Position numbers and translations under genes: made by a program
Shown here: one piece after another, positions 8,919 through 17,940 of the stretch
Numbering within the stretch: position 1 is the stretch's first letter
How the letters are laid out: every line of letters starts with the position of its first letter
Assembly (NCBI GenBank): GCA_030758115.1
Contig: JANREX010000049.1
Location: forward strand, 1-64,000
Origin: Paracoccaceae bacterium
GTDB taxonomy: Bacteria; Pseudomonadota; Alphaproteobacteria; Rhodobacterales; Rhodobacteraceae
Reading direction: 5' to 3'
Length of the DNA stretch: 64,000 nt
The notes under the pieces: generated by a model
What the model was told of the DNA's origin: nothing
The model's database searches: none
Seen by the model: only the letters and a program-made list of their open reading frames with translations

Positions 8919-10222
8919 TGGGCGGGCTCGAGACAGGTCTGATCGCCTTCGCGGCGCTTCTGGGATTGCTGGCCATGGGTGTCCCCGTTGCCTTTGCCTT
9001 GGGCGTTGTCGCGGCTGCGGGGATGTATCTGACGGTCGGATCCACCTTCCTGTTCACGACGTTTCAGACCACGCCCTATACGCTGACCAGCGACTATACA
9101 TTCGTGGTCGTGCCGATGTTCGTGCTGATGGGCGGGATCGCGGGGCGCGCGGGCATCATCAGCGATCTCTATACCGCCGCGCATTACATGCTGGACCGGA
9201 TCAAGGGCAGCCTGCTGATGGCGACGATCATCGCCCAGGCGGGTTTTGCCGCGGCATCGGGCTCGACCGTCGTCGCCTCCAGCGTCTTCACGCGCATGGC
9301 CCTGCCGGAAATGCTGCGCTTTGGCTACAATGGCGGCATCGCGGGGGGCTGCATCGCGGCGGCAGGCACGCTGGCGGGGTTGATCCCGCCTTCGATCGCG
9401 ATGGTGCTTTACGCGATGCTGACCACGCAGCCTGTGGGCGAGCTGCTGATCGCGGGTGTCATTCCCGGCGTGCTGACTGCGGGGGCCTACATGATCGGGG
9501 TGCGGATCTTGCTGATCTTCCGCCCCGAATGGGCGCCGCCCTCGAAGATGACCATCACATGGGGGATGCGTGGCCGCGCCATGGCGAAGGTCTGGAGCGT
9601 TCTTCTGCTGATGACGCTGGTCATGGGCGGCATCTATGCAGGCTATTACCCACCTTCCGCCGCAGGGGCCGTGGGGGCCGCGGGCGCGCTGGTGATCGCG
9701 CTGTCGATGCGCCGGATCGGCGGGCGCGACATCTGGGATGCGCTGCTCGAGGCGGCGCGCATATCGGCCATGATCTTTGCCATCGTGATCGCGGGGCTGA
9801 TCTTCAGCCGCTTCCTGCTGATCAGCGGCTTCATCGGCGAGGTGCGCGGCTTCGTCATCGCAAGCGATCTGGGCGTGACGGGTTTCCTGCTCATCACCAT
9901 CGCGATCTTCCTGGTGCTGGGGATGTTCATCGACTCGGTCTCGCTTCTGGTGATCGCGGTGCCGTTCCTTTATCCGATCGCCCAGGCGCTGCAGATCGAC
10001 CCGATCTGGTTCGCCGTGATCATCATCAAGTTGATCGAGATTGCCGCCATCACCCCGCCCGTGGGCCTGAACCTCTATGCGGTTCTGGCAGCCGCCAATG
10101 GCGCCTTGAAACCGGGCGAGCTGTTTCGCGGGATCACGCCCTTCATCGCGATCGAATTCGTGGTGCTGGGCCTGCTGATCGCCTTTCCGGCGCTGGTCAC
10201 CTGGCTGCCGACGACAATGTAG
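8918..10222 (+). CDS. TRAP transporter large membrane subunit (DctM family)
   Basis: This is the main sodium-coupled translocator of the TRAP system. It has 434 residues and about twelve hydrophobic segments. Family features are MGVPVAFALGVVAA near the start, VVVPMFVLMGGIAGRAGI, the AAASGSTVVASSVFTRMALPEM loop, GTLAGLIPPSIAMVLY, and near the end GMFIDSVSLLVIAVPFLYPIA and ITPPVGLNLYA. The start overlaps the dctQ stop. Thirteen bases separate its stop from the CoA ligase gene. Confidence 0.93.
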   Translation: MGGLETGLIAFAALLGLLAMGVPVAFALGVVAAAGMYLTVGSTFLFTTFQTTPYTLTSDYTFVVVPMFVLMGGIAGRAGIISDLYTAAHYMLDRIKGSLLMATIIAQAGFAAASGSTVVASSVFTRMALPEMLRFGYNGGIAGGCIAAAGTLAGLIPPSIAMVLYAMLTTQPVGELLIAGVIPGVLTAGAYMIGVRILLIFRPEWAPPSKMTITWGMRGRAMAKVWSVLLLMTLVMGGIYAGYYPPSAAGAVGAAGALVIALSMRRIGGRDIWDALLEAARISAMIFAIVIAGLIFSRFLLISGFIGEVRGFVIASDLGVTGFLLITIAIFLVLGMFIDSVSLLVIAVPFLYPIAQALQIDPIWFAVIIIKLIEIAAITPPVGLNLYAVLAAANGALKPGELFRGITPFIAIEFVVLGLLIAFPALVTWLPTTM

Positions 10223-10235
10223 GAAGGATGACGAC

Positions 10236-11789
10236 ATGACCGAATTGCTGGATCAGCCCTTCGTGAACATCAGCGACATGCTGGCCCAACACGGGCGCTT
10301 CAAGGCAAAGCGCGTGGCCGTTGTCTGTGGCGACCAGAGCCGGACATGGGGCGATTTCGATGCGGGCATCAGCCGCGTCGCCCATGCGCTGATCGCGGAT
10401 GGATTGCAGCGCGGCGACCGGGTCGCGGTGCTGATGGACAACGCGGCCGAGATGCTCGAGGTGGTGTTCGGCGTGATCCGTGCGGGCGGCTGCGCCGTGC
10501 CGCTGTCGGGGCTGCTGACCGGCGCGCAGATGGCGGGGCTCATCGCGGACAGCCGGGCAACCCGCGCTTTTGCCAGCGCAGGTTTCCGGGAACGTCTGGA
10601 CAGCGTGCGCGGCGAACTGGGGCAGGTCACGCTTTGGGTCGGCTTCGGCTTTGCCGGCGCAGGCTGGACGCCGCTTGAGGGTTTCACCGCCGGCCAACCC
10701 GCCAAGGTGCCCGGCATAGGCCACCGTCCGGGCGATGATTTCAACATCATCTATTCATCGGGTACCACGGGCCTGCCCAAGGGGATCGTGCAGACCCATG
10801 CCGCGCGGCTGCATTTCGCCTTTTCCAATGCGATCGAGCTGGGCATCACCTCGGATGCGCGGACCTTGACCACGACATCGCTCTATTCCAACGGCACATG
10901 GATCGTGATGCTGCCCACGCTTTTCGCGGGCGGCACGCTGCATGTGATGCCCGCCTTCGATCCGGCCGGTTTCCTGGAGACGGTCAAGGCGCAGCAGATC
11001 ACCCACAGTTTCATGGTGCCTGCGCAGTTCATCATGATCCTGGATCATCCGGCGATGGCGGGGGCGGATACGTCATCCTTGCAGCGGGTGCTTTGCGCCG
11101 GCTCGCCGCTGCGGCGCGACGTGAAGAAGAAGGTACTGGAACGTCTGACACCGGGCCTGTGCGAGCTTTACGGCTTTTCCGAAGGCTTCGCCGCGATCCT
11201 CAAGCCCGGCGAGCCGGATGACAAATTCGCCACCGTCGGCACGCCCGTGATGGGTTTCGACATGCGGGTGATCGATGCGGAGGGGCGCGAGTGCCCGCCC
11301 GGCCAACCCGGCGAGATCGTGGGCTATGGGGCGGGGATGCTGCGCGAATACAATGGCCAGCCCGCACTGACCGAGGCGCTGATCTGGCACGACGCCCATG
11401 GGCGGACCTTCATCCGGTCGGGTGATGTGGGTGTTTTGGATGAAGACGGATACCTGACCATCATCGACCGCAAGAAGGACATGATCATCTCGGGCGGGTT
11501 CAACGTCTTTCCCACCGATGTCGAGGCGGTCGTGGGCCAGCACCCCGCCGTGGCCGATGTCTGCGTGATCGGTGTGCCGCATGACAAATGGGGCGAGACA
11601 TGCCTTGCCCTGGTGATCCCGCGCGGGGATGCGGACCCCGCTGACATCAGGGAATGGGCGAACGCGCGGCTTGCGAAATACCAGCGCCTGCATGCCGTGG
11701 AACTGCGCGACGAGTTTCCGCGCAACGCCTTGGGCAAGGTTCTCAAACGCCTGCTGCGCGATCCCTACTGGTCGGAGGCCAAGATATGA
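10236..11789 (+). CDS. AMP-forming acyl-CoA ligase
   Basis: This 517-residue ANL-superfamily enzyme would activate a carboxylic acid to its CoA thioester with ATP. The P-loop motif YSSGTTGLPKGI, the YGFSEG adenine-binding segment, RSGDVGVLDEDGYLTIIDRKKD and ISGGFNVFPTDVE are all present. The catalytic C-terminal lysine is in ALGKVLKRLL. It lies directly behind a TRAP transporter and overlaps the following SDR by four bases, which suggests that the imported acid is its substrate. The exact acid cannot be named. The start follows AGGAAGG. Confidence 0.92.
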   Translation: MTELLDQPFVNISDMLAQHGRFKAKRVAVVCGDQSRTWGDFDAGISRVAHALIADGLQRGDRVAVLMDNAAEMLEVVFGVIRAGGCAVPLSGLLTGAQMAGLIADSRATRAFASAGFRERLDSVRGELGQVTLWVGFGFAGAGWTPLEGFTAGQPAKVPGIGHRPGDDFNIIYSSGTTGLPKGIVQTHAARLHFAFSNAIELGITSDARTLTTTSLYSNGTWIVMLPTLFAGGTLHVMPAFDPAGFLETVKAQQITHSFMVPAQFIMILDHPAMAGADTSSLQRVLCAGSPLRRDVKKKVLERLTPGLCELYGFSEGFAAILKPGEPDDKFATVGTPVMGFDMRVIDAEGRECPPGQPGEIVGYGAGMLREYNGQPALTEALIWHDAHGRTFIRSGDVGVLDEDGYLTIIDRKKDMIISGGFNVFPTDVEAVVGQHPAVADVCVIGVPHDKWGETCLALVIPRGDADPADIREWANARLAKYQRLHAVELRDEFPRNALGKVLKRLLRDPYWSEAKI

Positions 11790-12544
11790 TCACCTCAGGA
11801 CAGGCCGCCATCGTGACCGGCGCGGGCTCGGGTCTGGGCGAAGCGGTGGCGCGCCGTCTGGCTGCGGATGGTGCGCGCGTGGCGGTCATGGACCGGGACG
11901 CAGCGGCGGCGGAACGGGTGGCCGCGGATATCGGCGGGCTGGCGATCGCCTGCGACGTGACCGATGCGGCCGGGATGGCGGCGGGCTTTGCCCGCGCCCG
12001 CGCCGCACATGGCCCGGCGCGGATCTGCGTGGCCTGCGCGGGCATCGGCCCGTCCCGCAAGATCCTGTCCCGCGAGGGCGATCCCATGCCGCTTGAGGCC
12101 TTCGACAGCGTCCTCGCCGTGAACCTGTCCGGCACCTTCAACACGCTGCGCCTTGCCGCGGCCGAGATGGCGCAAGCCGACCCGCTGGAGGGTGGCGAAC
12201 GCGGGGTGGTCGTCACCACGGCCTCTGTTGCGGGTCATGAGGGGCAGATAGGCCAGGCCGCCTATGCCGCATCCAAGGCCGGGGTCATGGGCCTGACCCT
12301 GCCTGCGTCGCGCGAACTGGCGCGCTTCGGCATACGTGTCGCCTGTATCGCGCCGGGCGTCTTCGGCACACCGATGTTCTACACTGTCGCACCGGAATGG
12401 CGCAAATCCATCACCGATGGCGTCCCCTTTCCCAAACGCGAAGGAACCCCGGCCGAATTCGCCGACATGGTCGCCTTCATCGTCGGCAACCAGATGGTGA
12501 ACGGCACGACCTTCCGTCTGGACGGCGCAGTGCGGCTGACCTGA
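11786..12544 (+). CDS. SDR-family oxidoreductase, 3-hydroxyacyl-CoA dehydrogenase type 2-like
   Basis: The 252-residue protein is a classical short-chain dehydrogenase with the NAD(P)-binding motif TGAGSGLG and an acidic Asp (VMDRD) that favours NAD. It has CAGIG, the catalytic Ser in TTASVAG, and YAASKAG. The long middle region and the C-terminal TFRLDGAVRLT resemble HSD17B10-like 3-hydroxyacyl-CoA dehydrogenases, which would fit a beta-oxidation-type pathway after the CoA ligase. The ATG at 11786 overlaps the ligase stop. It is the last gene of the first TRAP operon and faces the convergent GST gene. Confidence 0.87.
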   Translation: MITSGQAAIVTGAGSGLGEAVARRLAADGARVAVMDRDAAAAERVAADIGGLAIACDVTDAAGMAAGFARARAAHGPARICVACAGIGPSRKILSREGDPMPLEAFDSVLAVNLSGTFNTLRLAAAEMAQADPLEGGERGVVVTTASVAGHEGQIGQAAYAASKAGVMGLTLPASRELARFGIRVACIAPGVFGTPMFYTVAPEWRKSITDGVPFPKREGTPAEFADMVAFIVGNQMVNGTTFRLDGAVRLT

Positions 12545-12548
12545 GGCG

Positions 12549-13151
12549 TCACGCCTCGCGTGGCATGGTGCTGTCCAGGGATGCGCGCCCCGCTTGTCGT
12601 GCGCGCCATGCAGCCAGGTTCGGCCTGCTGCCCAGCCAGTCCCGATCCGGGAAGCGGAACGCCGCATAGTCAAGCGCCGTCGCCGTGGCGATGGCGGCCA
12701 TGTCCGGCCCCTCGGCCATGTCGCGGGGTGGCGCGGCCTCAAGCAGGTCGAAGGCCGCGTTGACGGTACGGAACCGTTTTTGCCCGATCACCATGCTGTC
12801 GAAATCCGGCGCCGACTTGCGGGTGATGATGATGGCGGCCATCACGTCGATCGCCCCCAGCGCCGCCCCCGCCTGGCGCAGCATGCCGGCCAGACCGTCC
12901 TGCGGGAAAAGCGGCGGCTCGGGCACCAGTTGATCCAGCCAGTGCAGCACCATCGCGCTTTCGGAAATGCCGGTGCCATCGTCGGTGATCAGCGCGGGCA
13001 CACGCTCGTGCACATTGCCGCCCACGAATGCGGGATCGCCGCCCCAGGGGTCGATCACACGCACCTCGACCCTGTCGGCCAGACCCTTTTCGATCACCGC
13101 GATGCGCGACAGGCGGGCAAAGGGCGAGGTCAGGTTGGTGAACAGGATCAT
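12549..13151 (-). CDS. Glutathione S-transferase family protein
   Basis: The 200-residue protein has an N-terminal thioredoxin-like domain (ILFTNLTSPFARLSRIAVIEKG, then VPALITDDGTGISESAMVLHWL, the cis-Pro and ESxx glutathione site) and a helical C-terminal domain (residues about 85-195). The Ser in SPFAR could be the thiol-activating residue. It is the last gene of the second TRAP operon, 11 bases behind the DctM gene. This may point to detoxification or glutathione-dependent processing of the transported compound, which is inference. Confidence 0.85.
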   Translation of the reverse strand: MILFTNLTSPFARLSRIAVIEKGLADRVEVRVIDPWGGDPAFVGGNVHERVPALITDDGTGISESAMVLHWLDQLVPEPPLFPQDGLAGMLRQAGAALGAIDVMAAIIITRKSAPDFDSMVIGQKRFRTVNAAFDLLEAAPPRDMAEGPDMAAIATATALDYAAFRFPDRDWLGSRPNLAAWRARQAGRASLDSTMPREA

Positions 13152-13162
13152 GCGTATCTCCG

Positions 13163-14758
13163 TCAATTGCCCAGCATCATCGCCGGAAGCCATGTGGCCA
13201 GCATCGGAAAGCTTGCCACCAGAAGCAAGCCCACAAGTTGCAGGCCGATATAGGGGATTGCGCCCCGCCAGATCTGTGTGGTCCTGACCGTCGCCGGGGC
13301 GGCGGCGCGCAGATAGAACAGCGCGAACCCGAAGGGCGGCGTCAGGAAGGATGTCTGCAGGTTCATCGCGATCATGACGCCCAGCCAGACCGGATCGGCG
13401 CCCATCATGATCAGCACCGGGCAGAGGATCGGCACAAGGATGAAGATGATCTCGAGGAAATCCAGAAAGAAGCCCAGCAGGAACATCAGGGCCATGGTGA
13501 AGATCATCGCCCCGGTCAGCCCGCCCGGCAGACCTTCCAGCAGATGCTTGATGGTTTCCTCTCCGCCCAGGCCGCGGAACACCAGGGTAAAGAGCGTGGC
13601 CCCGATCAGCACGGTAAAGATCATCGCCGTGATGCGCGCCGTTCTGAAGGTCACGTCCATCAGCGCGCCATCCCTGAAGGTCACCCAAAGCGCCAGGGCG
13701 ACCGAGATGCAGATCATCAGCATCATCAGCCCTGCCACCCGGATCGCCCATAGCTCGGCCGGGGATGTATCCATCCGCCCCACGCGCAGATCGAAGATGG
13801 ACAGCAGCGCCAGGATCGCGATGGCGGCCAGAAGGCCCATGCCCAGAACCAGACGCAGATGCGGCGCAGACCGCCAGGCCGCAAGCAGCACCGCCCCGAC
13901 CGCCCCGACACCCGCGGCCTCGGTCGGGGTGGCGACGCCGCCCAGGATCGACCCCAGCACCGCGACGATCAGCAGAAGCGGCGCCACCAGCGCCCGCAGG
14001 AAAAGTGCGATGTCGGACTCGGCCGTGCCACCGCCCACCTCCGCAAGCGCGCGGGGCGGCAAGGGCGGCGCAACCTGCGGTCGCCGCCATGTCAGGACAA
14101 GCTGGTAGATGATGTAGCAGCCCACCAGCGCCAGTCCCGGCAGCAAGGCGCCCGCAAACAGGTCCGCGACACCGACAGAGCGGCCCGTCGGATTGCCGCT
14201 GACCAGGTTGGCCTGCTGATTGGCCAGCGTCAGGAAATCACCCAGAAAGACAAGCACGATCGAGGGCGGGATGATCTGGCCCAGCGTGCCCGAGGCGCAG
14301 ATCGCCCCGCAGGCCGCGACCGGATCATAGCCGTTCTTGAGCATCACGGGCAGCGCCAGAAGGCCCATCGTCACCACGGTCGCACCGACGATTCCGGTCG
14401 ATGCCGCCATGAGCGCGCCGACAACCGTGGTCGCGATCAGCAACCCGCCGGGCCGCGTGCCGAACAGCCGCGCCATGGCGGTCAGCATATCCTCGGCCAG
14501 CCGGCAGCGTTCCAGAACCAGCCCCATGAAGATGAAGAGCGGGGCCGCGACCAGGACCGAGTTGTTCAGGATGGCCCAGACCCGCTGTGGCAGGAAGTTC
14601 AGCGTCGCCCAGCGAAAGACGCCAAGTTCCGCCCCGATCCATGCAAAGCCCAGCGCCACGCCCGCCAGCGTGAAGGCAACCGGAAAGCCGAACATCATCA
14701 GGACGATGGCCGCACCGAAAAGGACAACATCCAGATGCGTCGCCAGGAATGCGATCAT
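13163..14758 (-). CDS. TRAP transporter large membrane subunit, long type
   Basis: This DctM-type translocator has 531 residues, about 100 more than the plain family. Typical segments include FGFPVAFTLAGVALGFAW, AAPLFIFMGLVLERCRLAEDM, the AAPTGIVGATVV-like loop (read as AASTGIVGATVV), CASGTLGQIIPPSIVLVFLGD and TPPFGFALFYLRA. The extra length is a central insertion with further hydrophobic helices (residues about 250-350), as in TakM/FcbT3-like subunits. The ATG overlaps the DctQ stop as TGATG. It works with the DctQ and TakP-like proteins upstream. Confidence 0.92.
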   Translation of the reverse strand: MIAFLATHLDVVLFGAAIVLMMFGFPVAFTLAGVALGFAWIGAELGVFRWATLNFLPQRVWAILNNSVLVAAPLFIFMGLVLERCRLAEDMLTAMARLFGTRPGGLLIATTVVGALMAASTGIVGATVVTMGLLALPVMLKNGYDPVAACGAICASGTLGQIIPPSIVLVFLGDFLTLANQQANLVSGNPTGRSVGVADLFAGALLPGLALVGCYIIYQLVLTWRRPQVAPPLPPRALAEVGGGTAESDIALFLRALVAPLLLIVAVLGSILGGVATPTEAAGVGAVGAVLLAAWRSAPHLRLVLGMGLLAAIAILALLSIFDLRVGRMDTSPAELWAIRVAGLMMLMICISVALALWVTFRDGALMDVTFRTARITAMIFTVLIGATLFTLVFRGLGGEETIKHLLEGLPGGLTGAMIFTMALMFLLGFFLDFLEIIFILVPILCPVLIMMGADPVWLGVMIAMNLQTSFLTPPFGFALFYLRAAAPATVRTTQIWRGAIPYIGLQLVGLLLVASFPMLATWLPAMMLGN

Positions 14759-15258
14759 CAGCGCCCCCTGACCAGTTTCTGCAGGGCACGCAGGACAAAC
14801 GCCAGGCCCGCTATGGCCAACACCAGAACAAAGATCAAAAGTGCCGTCTTGAGCAGCCAGACATAGGGGATGCCCGATATTTCCATCGAACCTTCGCGCA
14901 TGCCCCAGGATCGGACGACATACGGCAGCGAACGGTCCCACATCAGCCAGAGGAACGGCCCCATCAGCGCAACCGCGCCGACAAGGTCGATCAGACCCTG
15001 AAACCGGGCAGGCAGCGCGGCATAAAGGATATCGACGCGCACATGTTCATTCGTGGTCAAGGTCCAGCCGGCCAGCCCCGCCATCACCAGCACGAAACAA
15101 TAGATCACGGATTCATACAGCCAGACCGAGCCATAGCCAAAGACATAGCGCAGCAGCGCATTGGCAAAAACCAACAGAACCATTGGAATGACAAGCAGCG
15201 CCACCAGCTTGGCAAAGCCGATCGTGATGCGGTCCAGAAAGCGGATGAGGGTGTCCAT
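14758..15258 (-). CDS. TRAP transporter small membrane subunit (DctQ family)
   Basis: The 166-residue product has four membrane segments, including VALLVIPMVLLVFANALLRY, ESVIYCFVLVMAGLAGW and LLKTALLIFVLVLAIAGLAF. LTTNEHVRVDILYAALP between spans 2 and 3 is a conserved stretch of the family. It lies between the TakP-like binding protein (66-base gap containing a weak CAGGCG/CGCCTG hairpin) and the long DctM subunit, which it overlaps. Confidence 0.88.
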   Translation of the reverse strand: MDTLIRFLDRITIGFAKLVALLVIPMVLLVFANALLRYVFGYGSVWLYESVIYCFVLVMAGLAGWTLTTNEHVRVDILYAALPARFQGLIDLVGAVALMGPFLWLMWDRSLPYVVRSWGMREGSMEISGIPYVWLLKTALLIFVLVLAIAGLAFVLRALQKLVRGR

Positions 15259-15324
15259 GACAGCCTTTCGGGACGAAACAGGCGACAGCCCCGGGTGCCG
15301 CCGCCTGCGCTTTTCACAAGGACA

Positions 15325-16416
15325 TCAGAGGGCCGCGAACTGCCGCGCACGCGAGGCGAAGAAGGGCGCCTCGGTCTTGACGGAATAGGCCAGCGCCTTC
15401 TTGAAATAGTCCATGTAGCTGTCGTGCACTTCCTTGCCGCGTTCGTCCACATTCGCCAGTTCGGCCACCACCTCGGCCGAGGTCTTGGCCAGTGCGTCGA
15501 TGACATCCTCGGGGAACACGCGGACATCGACCTTGTGCTCGTTCAGCAGGGTCTGAAAGAACATCGCGTTGTTATAGGCCCATTCGCCGACATTGATGGA
15601 ATTCGCCGCCTCTGCCGCCCGTTGCACGGCAGCCTTGTGCTGTGGCGACAGGCTGTCCCAGACTTCGGCGTTCAGGCCGATCTCGCCGGCCGAGTTCACT
15701 TCCTGCCAGCCAGGGGCATAGTAGAACTTGGTCACCTGATGGAAGCCCGAGGATGTATCCAGCCAGGGCCCCTGCAGTTCGGTGGCGTCGATGGTGCCGG
15801 CTTGCAGCGCGGGAAAGATCTCTTGCGCGGGGATCAGCACGGCATTGGCGCCCACGCGGCGCATCACCTCGCCGCCAAGTCCGGGCAGACGGATGGTCAG
15901 GCCGCGGAAATCGTCAAGGTTGTTGACCTCCTTGTTGAACCAGCCTGCCATCTGCAGCCCTGTCTGGCCGCAGGTGAAGGGCATCACGTTGAACAGTTCG
16001 CGGAAGTGCTTTTGCTGCAATTCCTGCCCGCCACCGTGATACATCCAGCCCAGATGTTCCGTCGCGGTGAAGCCGAAAGGCACCTGCGCGAAAAACACGG
16101 AAGGTTGCCACTGGCCCGCCAGATAGACCGGTGTCGAGTGGTAGCAATCGGCCGCCCCCGAGCCTACGGCATCGAAAACCTCGAATGCCGCGACAAGCTC
16201 TCCGGCGGCGGCCACGTCGACCGTCAGTTGACCGTCGGTCAGCTCGTCCAGGAATTTGGCGAAGTTGTAGGCGATCGACGCCAGACCCGGAAAATTATGC
16301 GGCCAGCTCATCACCATCTGCAGCTTGCGGTTGCCTTGTGCGATCGCCGGCGCGGCCAGCACCGCGGCCGGTCCGGCGGCAGCAGCCATTACAAAATTTC
16401 TGCGGTTCAGTGCCAT
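15325..16416 (-). CDS. TRAP transporter substrate-binding protein, TakP-like
   Basis: This exported solute receptor of 363 residues has an N-terminus (MALNRRNFVMAAAAGPAAVLAAPAIAQ) that looks like a Tat or Sec signal. The mature part matches the TakP/mannitol-chloroaromatic branch: WMYHGGGQEL, GQTGLQMAGWFNKEV, LGGEVMRRVGANAV and GTIDATELQGPW. TakP itself binds 2-oxo acids with a metal ion, so this ligand may be similar, but the site residues have not been checked structurally. The start at 16416 follows GGGGAGGA. It is divergent from the P450 operon. Confidence 0.9.
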   Translation of the reverse strand: MALNRRNFVMAAAAGPAAVLAAPAIAQGNRKLQMVMSWPHNFPGLASIAYNFAKFLDELTDGQLTVDVAAAGELVAAFEVFDAVGSGAADCYHSTPVYLAGQWQPSVFFAQVPFGFTATEHLGWMYHGGGQELQQKHFRELFNVMPFTCGQTGLQMAGWFNKEVNNLDDFRGLTIRLPGLGGEVMRRVGANAVLIPAQEIFPALQAGTIDATELQGPWLDTSSGFHQVTKFYYAPGWQEVNSAGEIGLNAEVWDSLSPQHKAAVQRAAEAANSINVGEWAYNNAMFFQTLLNEHKVDVRVFPEDVIDALAKTSAEVVAELANVDERGKEVHDSYMDYFKKALAYSVKTEAPFFASRARQFAAL

Positions 16417-16544
16417 GTTTATCCTCCCCACATGACATGTTCCGGGCGTCTTGCGCCCTTCCCGCCGAAAACCGGTAAAACCCTTTTTCGGCATGCGACC
16501 CGTCCTCCCCGACGCGCCATGACTGGACAATGCGAAAAGCCGAT

Positions 16545-16586
16545 GCAATAGTCAAGCAAACGATTGCTTGGTAACTTGACTATTGC
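16545..16586. promoter_or_regulatory. Nested palindrome in the TRAP/P450 divergent promoter, with operator site C
   Basis: Perfect 12-base arms GCAATAGTCAAG (16545-16556) and CTTGACTATTGC (16575-16586) enclose an inner inverted repeat CAAGCAA/TTGCTTG (16553-16570). That inner repeat contains CAAAC-GATT-GCTTG (16557-16570), site C of the PsrA-like set. TTGACT within each outer arm could act as a -35 box in each direction. The geometry fits a regulator dimer controlling both promoters at once. Confidence 0.6.
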
Positions 16587-16658
16587 TAGTAAGGCGGCGC
16601 GAAACGCTATGGATGCAACCCAGCAGCGAATCGCGCCAGGCATGACCGGGAGGAGCCC

Positions 16659-17888
16659 TTGAACAACCCGTTGAAATCGGCGGCGGCGCATTACGACCCG
16701 ACGCTTCCACAAGTGGTCAGGAACCCCTACCCCTCGCTTCTGGCGTTGCAACGTCACGACCCGGCACATTGGAGTCCCAGGCTGAAGGCCTGGGTCCTGA
16801 CACGCTATGACGATGTCAAGGCGGCCCTCACCTCGACGGACATGTCGGTCGACCGGATCAAGCCGTTCTATGAAAACCTGCCAGCGGCGGAAAAAAGCGT
16901 GCTGTCCGAATTGATGCGCTACCTGACCCTTTGGCTGGTGTTTCGTGATCCGCCGGAACACACCCGGCTACGCCAGTTGATGAGCCGCGCCTTCACCATG
17001 CGCGCGGTCGAGGTGCTGCGCCCCGGCGTGGAAGATATCTGCGACATGCTGACGGACCGGTTGCCGCGCGGCACGGCCTTCGATTTCGTCAACGATTTCG
17101 CCATGCAACTGCCTGCCATGGTCATCATGGACCTGCTTGGCGTGCCGCGCGAGCACATGTTCCACCTGAAGTCCTGTTCCGACCGGATGCAGCTGTTCAT
17201 CGGATCCGCCCGCAACGCGCCCGACAAGTACGAGCGCGCCGCAGAAGGCGCGCATGATATGGCAACCCTGTTCCGCGGGCTGATCGCCGAACGCCGTGCA
17301 GAACCCCGCGACGACCTGATCTCGGCCTTTATCGCCGCGCGCGAAGCCGATGACGCCATGTCCGAGGATGAGCTTGTCGCCGCCTGCATGCTGGTCATGT
17401 TCGGCGGACATGAAACCACAGCGAACCTTCTGGCCGGCGGCATGGCCAAGTTCATCGCCTATCCCGAGGCGGCGCGGTTGCTGGCCGACAATCCCGAGCT
17501 TGCGAAATCCGCGGTCGAGGAATGCCTGCGGCTGGATGGTCCCTCGGGGTCGATGGCGCGCCTGGTGGCGACTGAACACCAGTTGCATGACAAGACACTG
17601 CGCCCGGGCGAACGGGTCTTTGCAATGATCAATACCGCCAATCAGGACCCTGATGTTTTCGACCGTCCCGATGAATTCGACATCACGCGCAAGCCGAACC
17701 GGCACCTGACATTCGGTTATGGAGCGCATTTCTGCATGGGTGCGGCCCTGGCACGTCTGGAGGCCGAGGTGACGTTTCCCCGACTGGTCCAGCGGCTTCC
17801 GACCTTGAAGCTGGCCAAGGAGCCGATCGAATGGCATGCAACAATCATCATGCGCGGTCCGCGCGTCATGCCGGTAGAGTTGCACTGA
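16659..17888 (+). CDS. Cytochrome P450
   Basis: This soluble bacterial P450 of 409 residues is a haem-thiolate monooxygenase. It shows the I-helix motif GGHETT (residues 249-254, with the acid-alcohol pair E252-T253), ESRR-like EECLRLDGP, and the haem loop FGYGAHFCMGAALAR with the axial Cys at 359. The start is TTG at 16659, five bases after GGGAGGAG; no in-frame ATG fits better. No ferredoxin or reductase gene is adjacent, so electron partners must come from elsewhere. It heads an operon with a thiolase, CoA ligase and enoyl-CoA hydratase. The substrate is unknown. Confidence 0.95.
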   Translation: MNNPLKSAAAHYDPTLPQVVRNPYPSLLALQRHDPAHWSPRLKAWVLTRYDDVKAALTSTDMSVDRIKPFYENLPAAEKSVLSELMRYLTLWLVFRDPPEHTRLRQLMSRAFTMRAVEVLRPGVEDICDMLTDRLPRGTAFDFVNDFAMQLPAMVIMDLLGVPREHMFHLKSCSDRMQLFIGSARNAPDKYERAAEGAHDMATLFRGLIAERRAEPRDDLISAFIAAREADDAMSEDELVAACMLVMFGGHETTANLLAGGMAKFIAYPEAARLLADNPELAKSAVEECLRLDGPSGSMARLVATEHQLHDKTLRPGERVFAMINTANQDPDVFDRPDEFDITRKPNRHLTFGYGAHFCMGAALARLEAEVTFPRLVQRLPTLKLAKEPIEWHATIIMRGPRVMPVELH

Positions 17889-17940
17889 CGCGGAACATCC
17901 TTGCGGGCAGCGTTCCGCATCAGCAGAGGACAGGAAGAAC

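Noticed and set aside
14749-16551. A 600-residue open frame antisense to the second TRAP operon
   Set aside because: The composition is Arg/Gln/His-rich without domains, while the minus strand encodes two typical TRAP subunits here.
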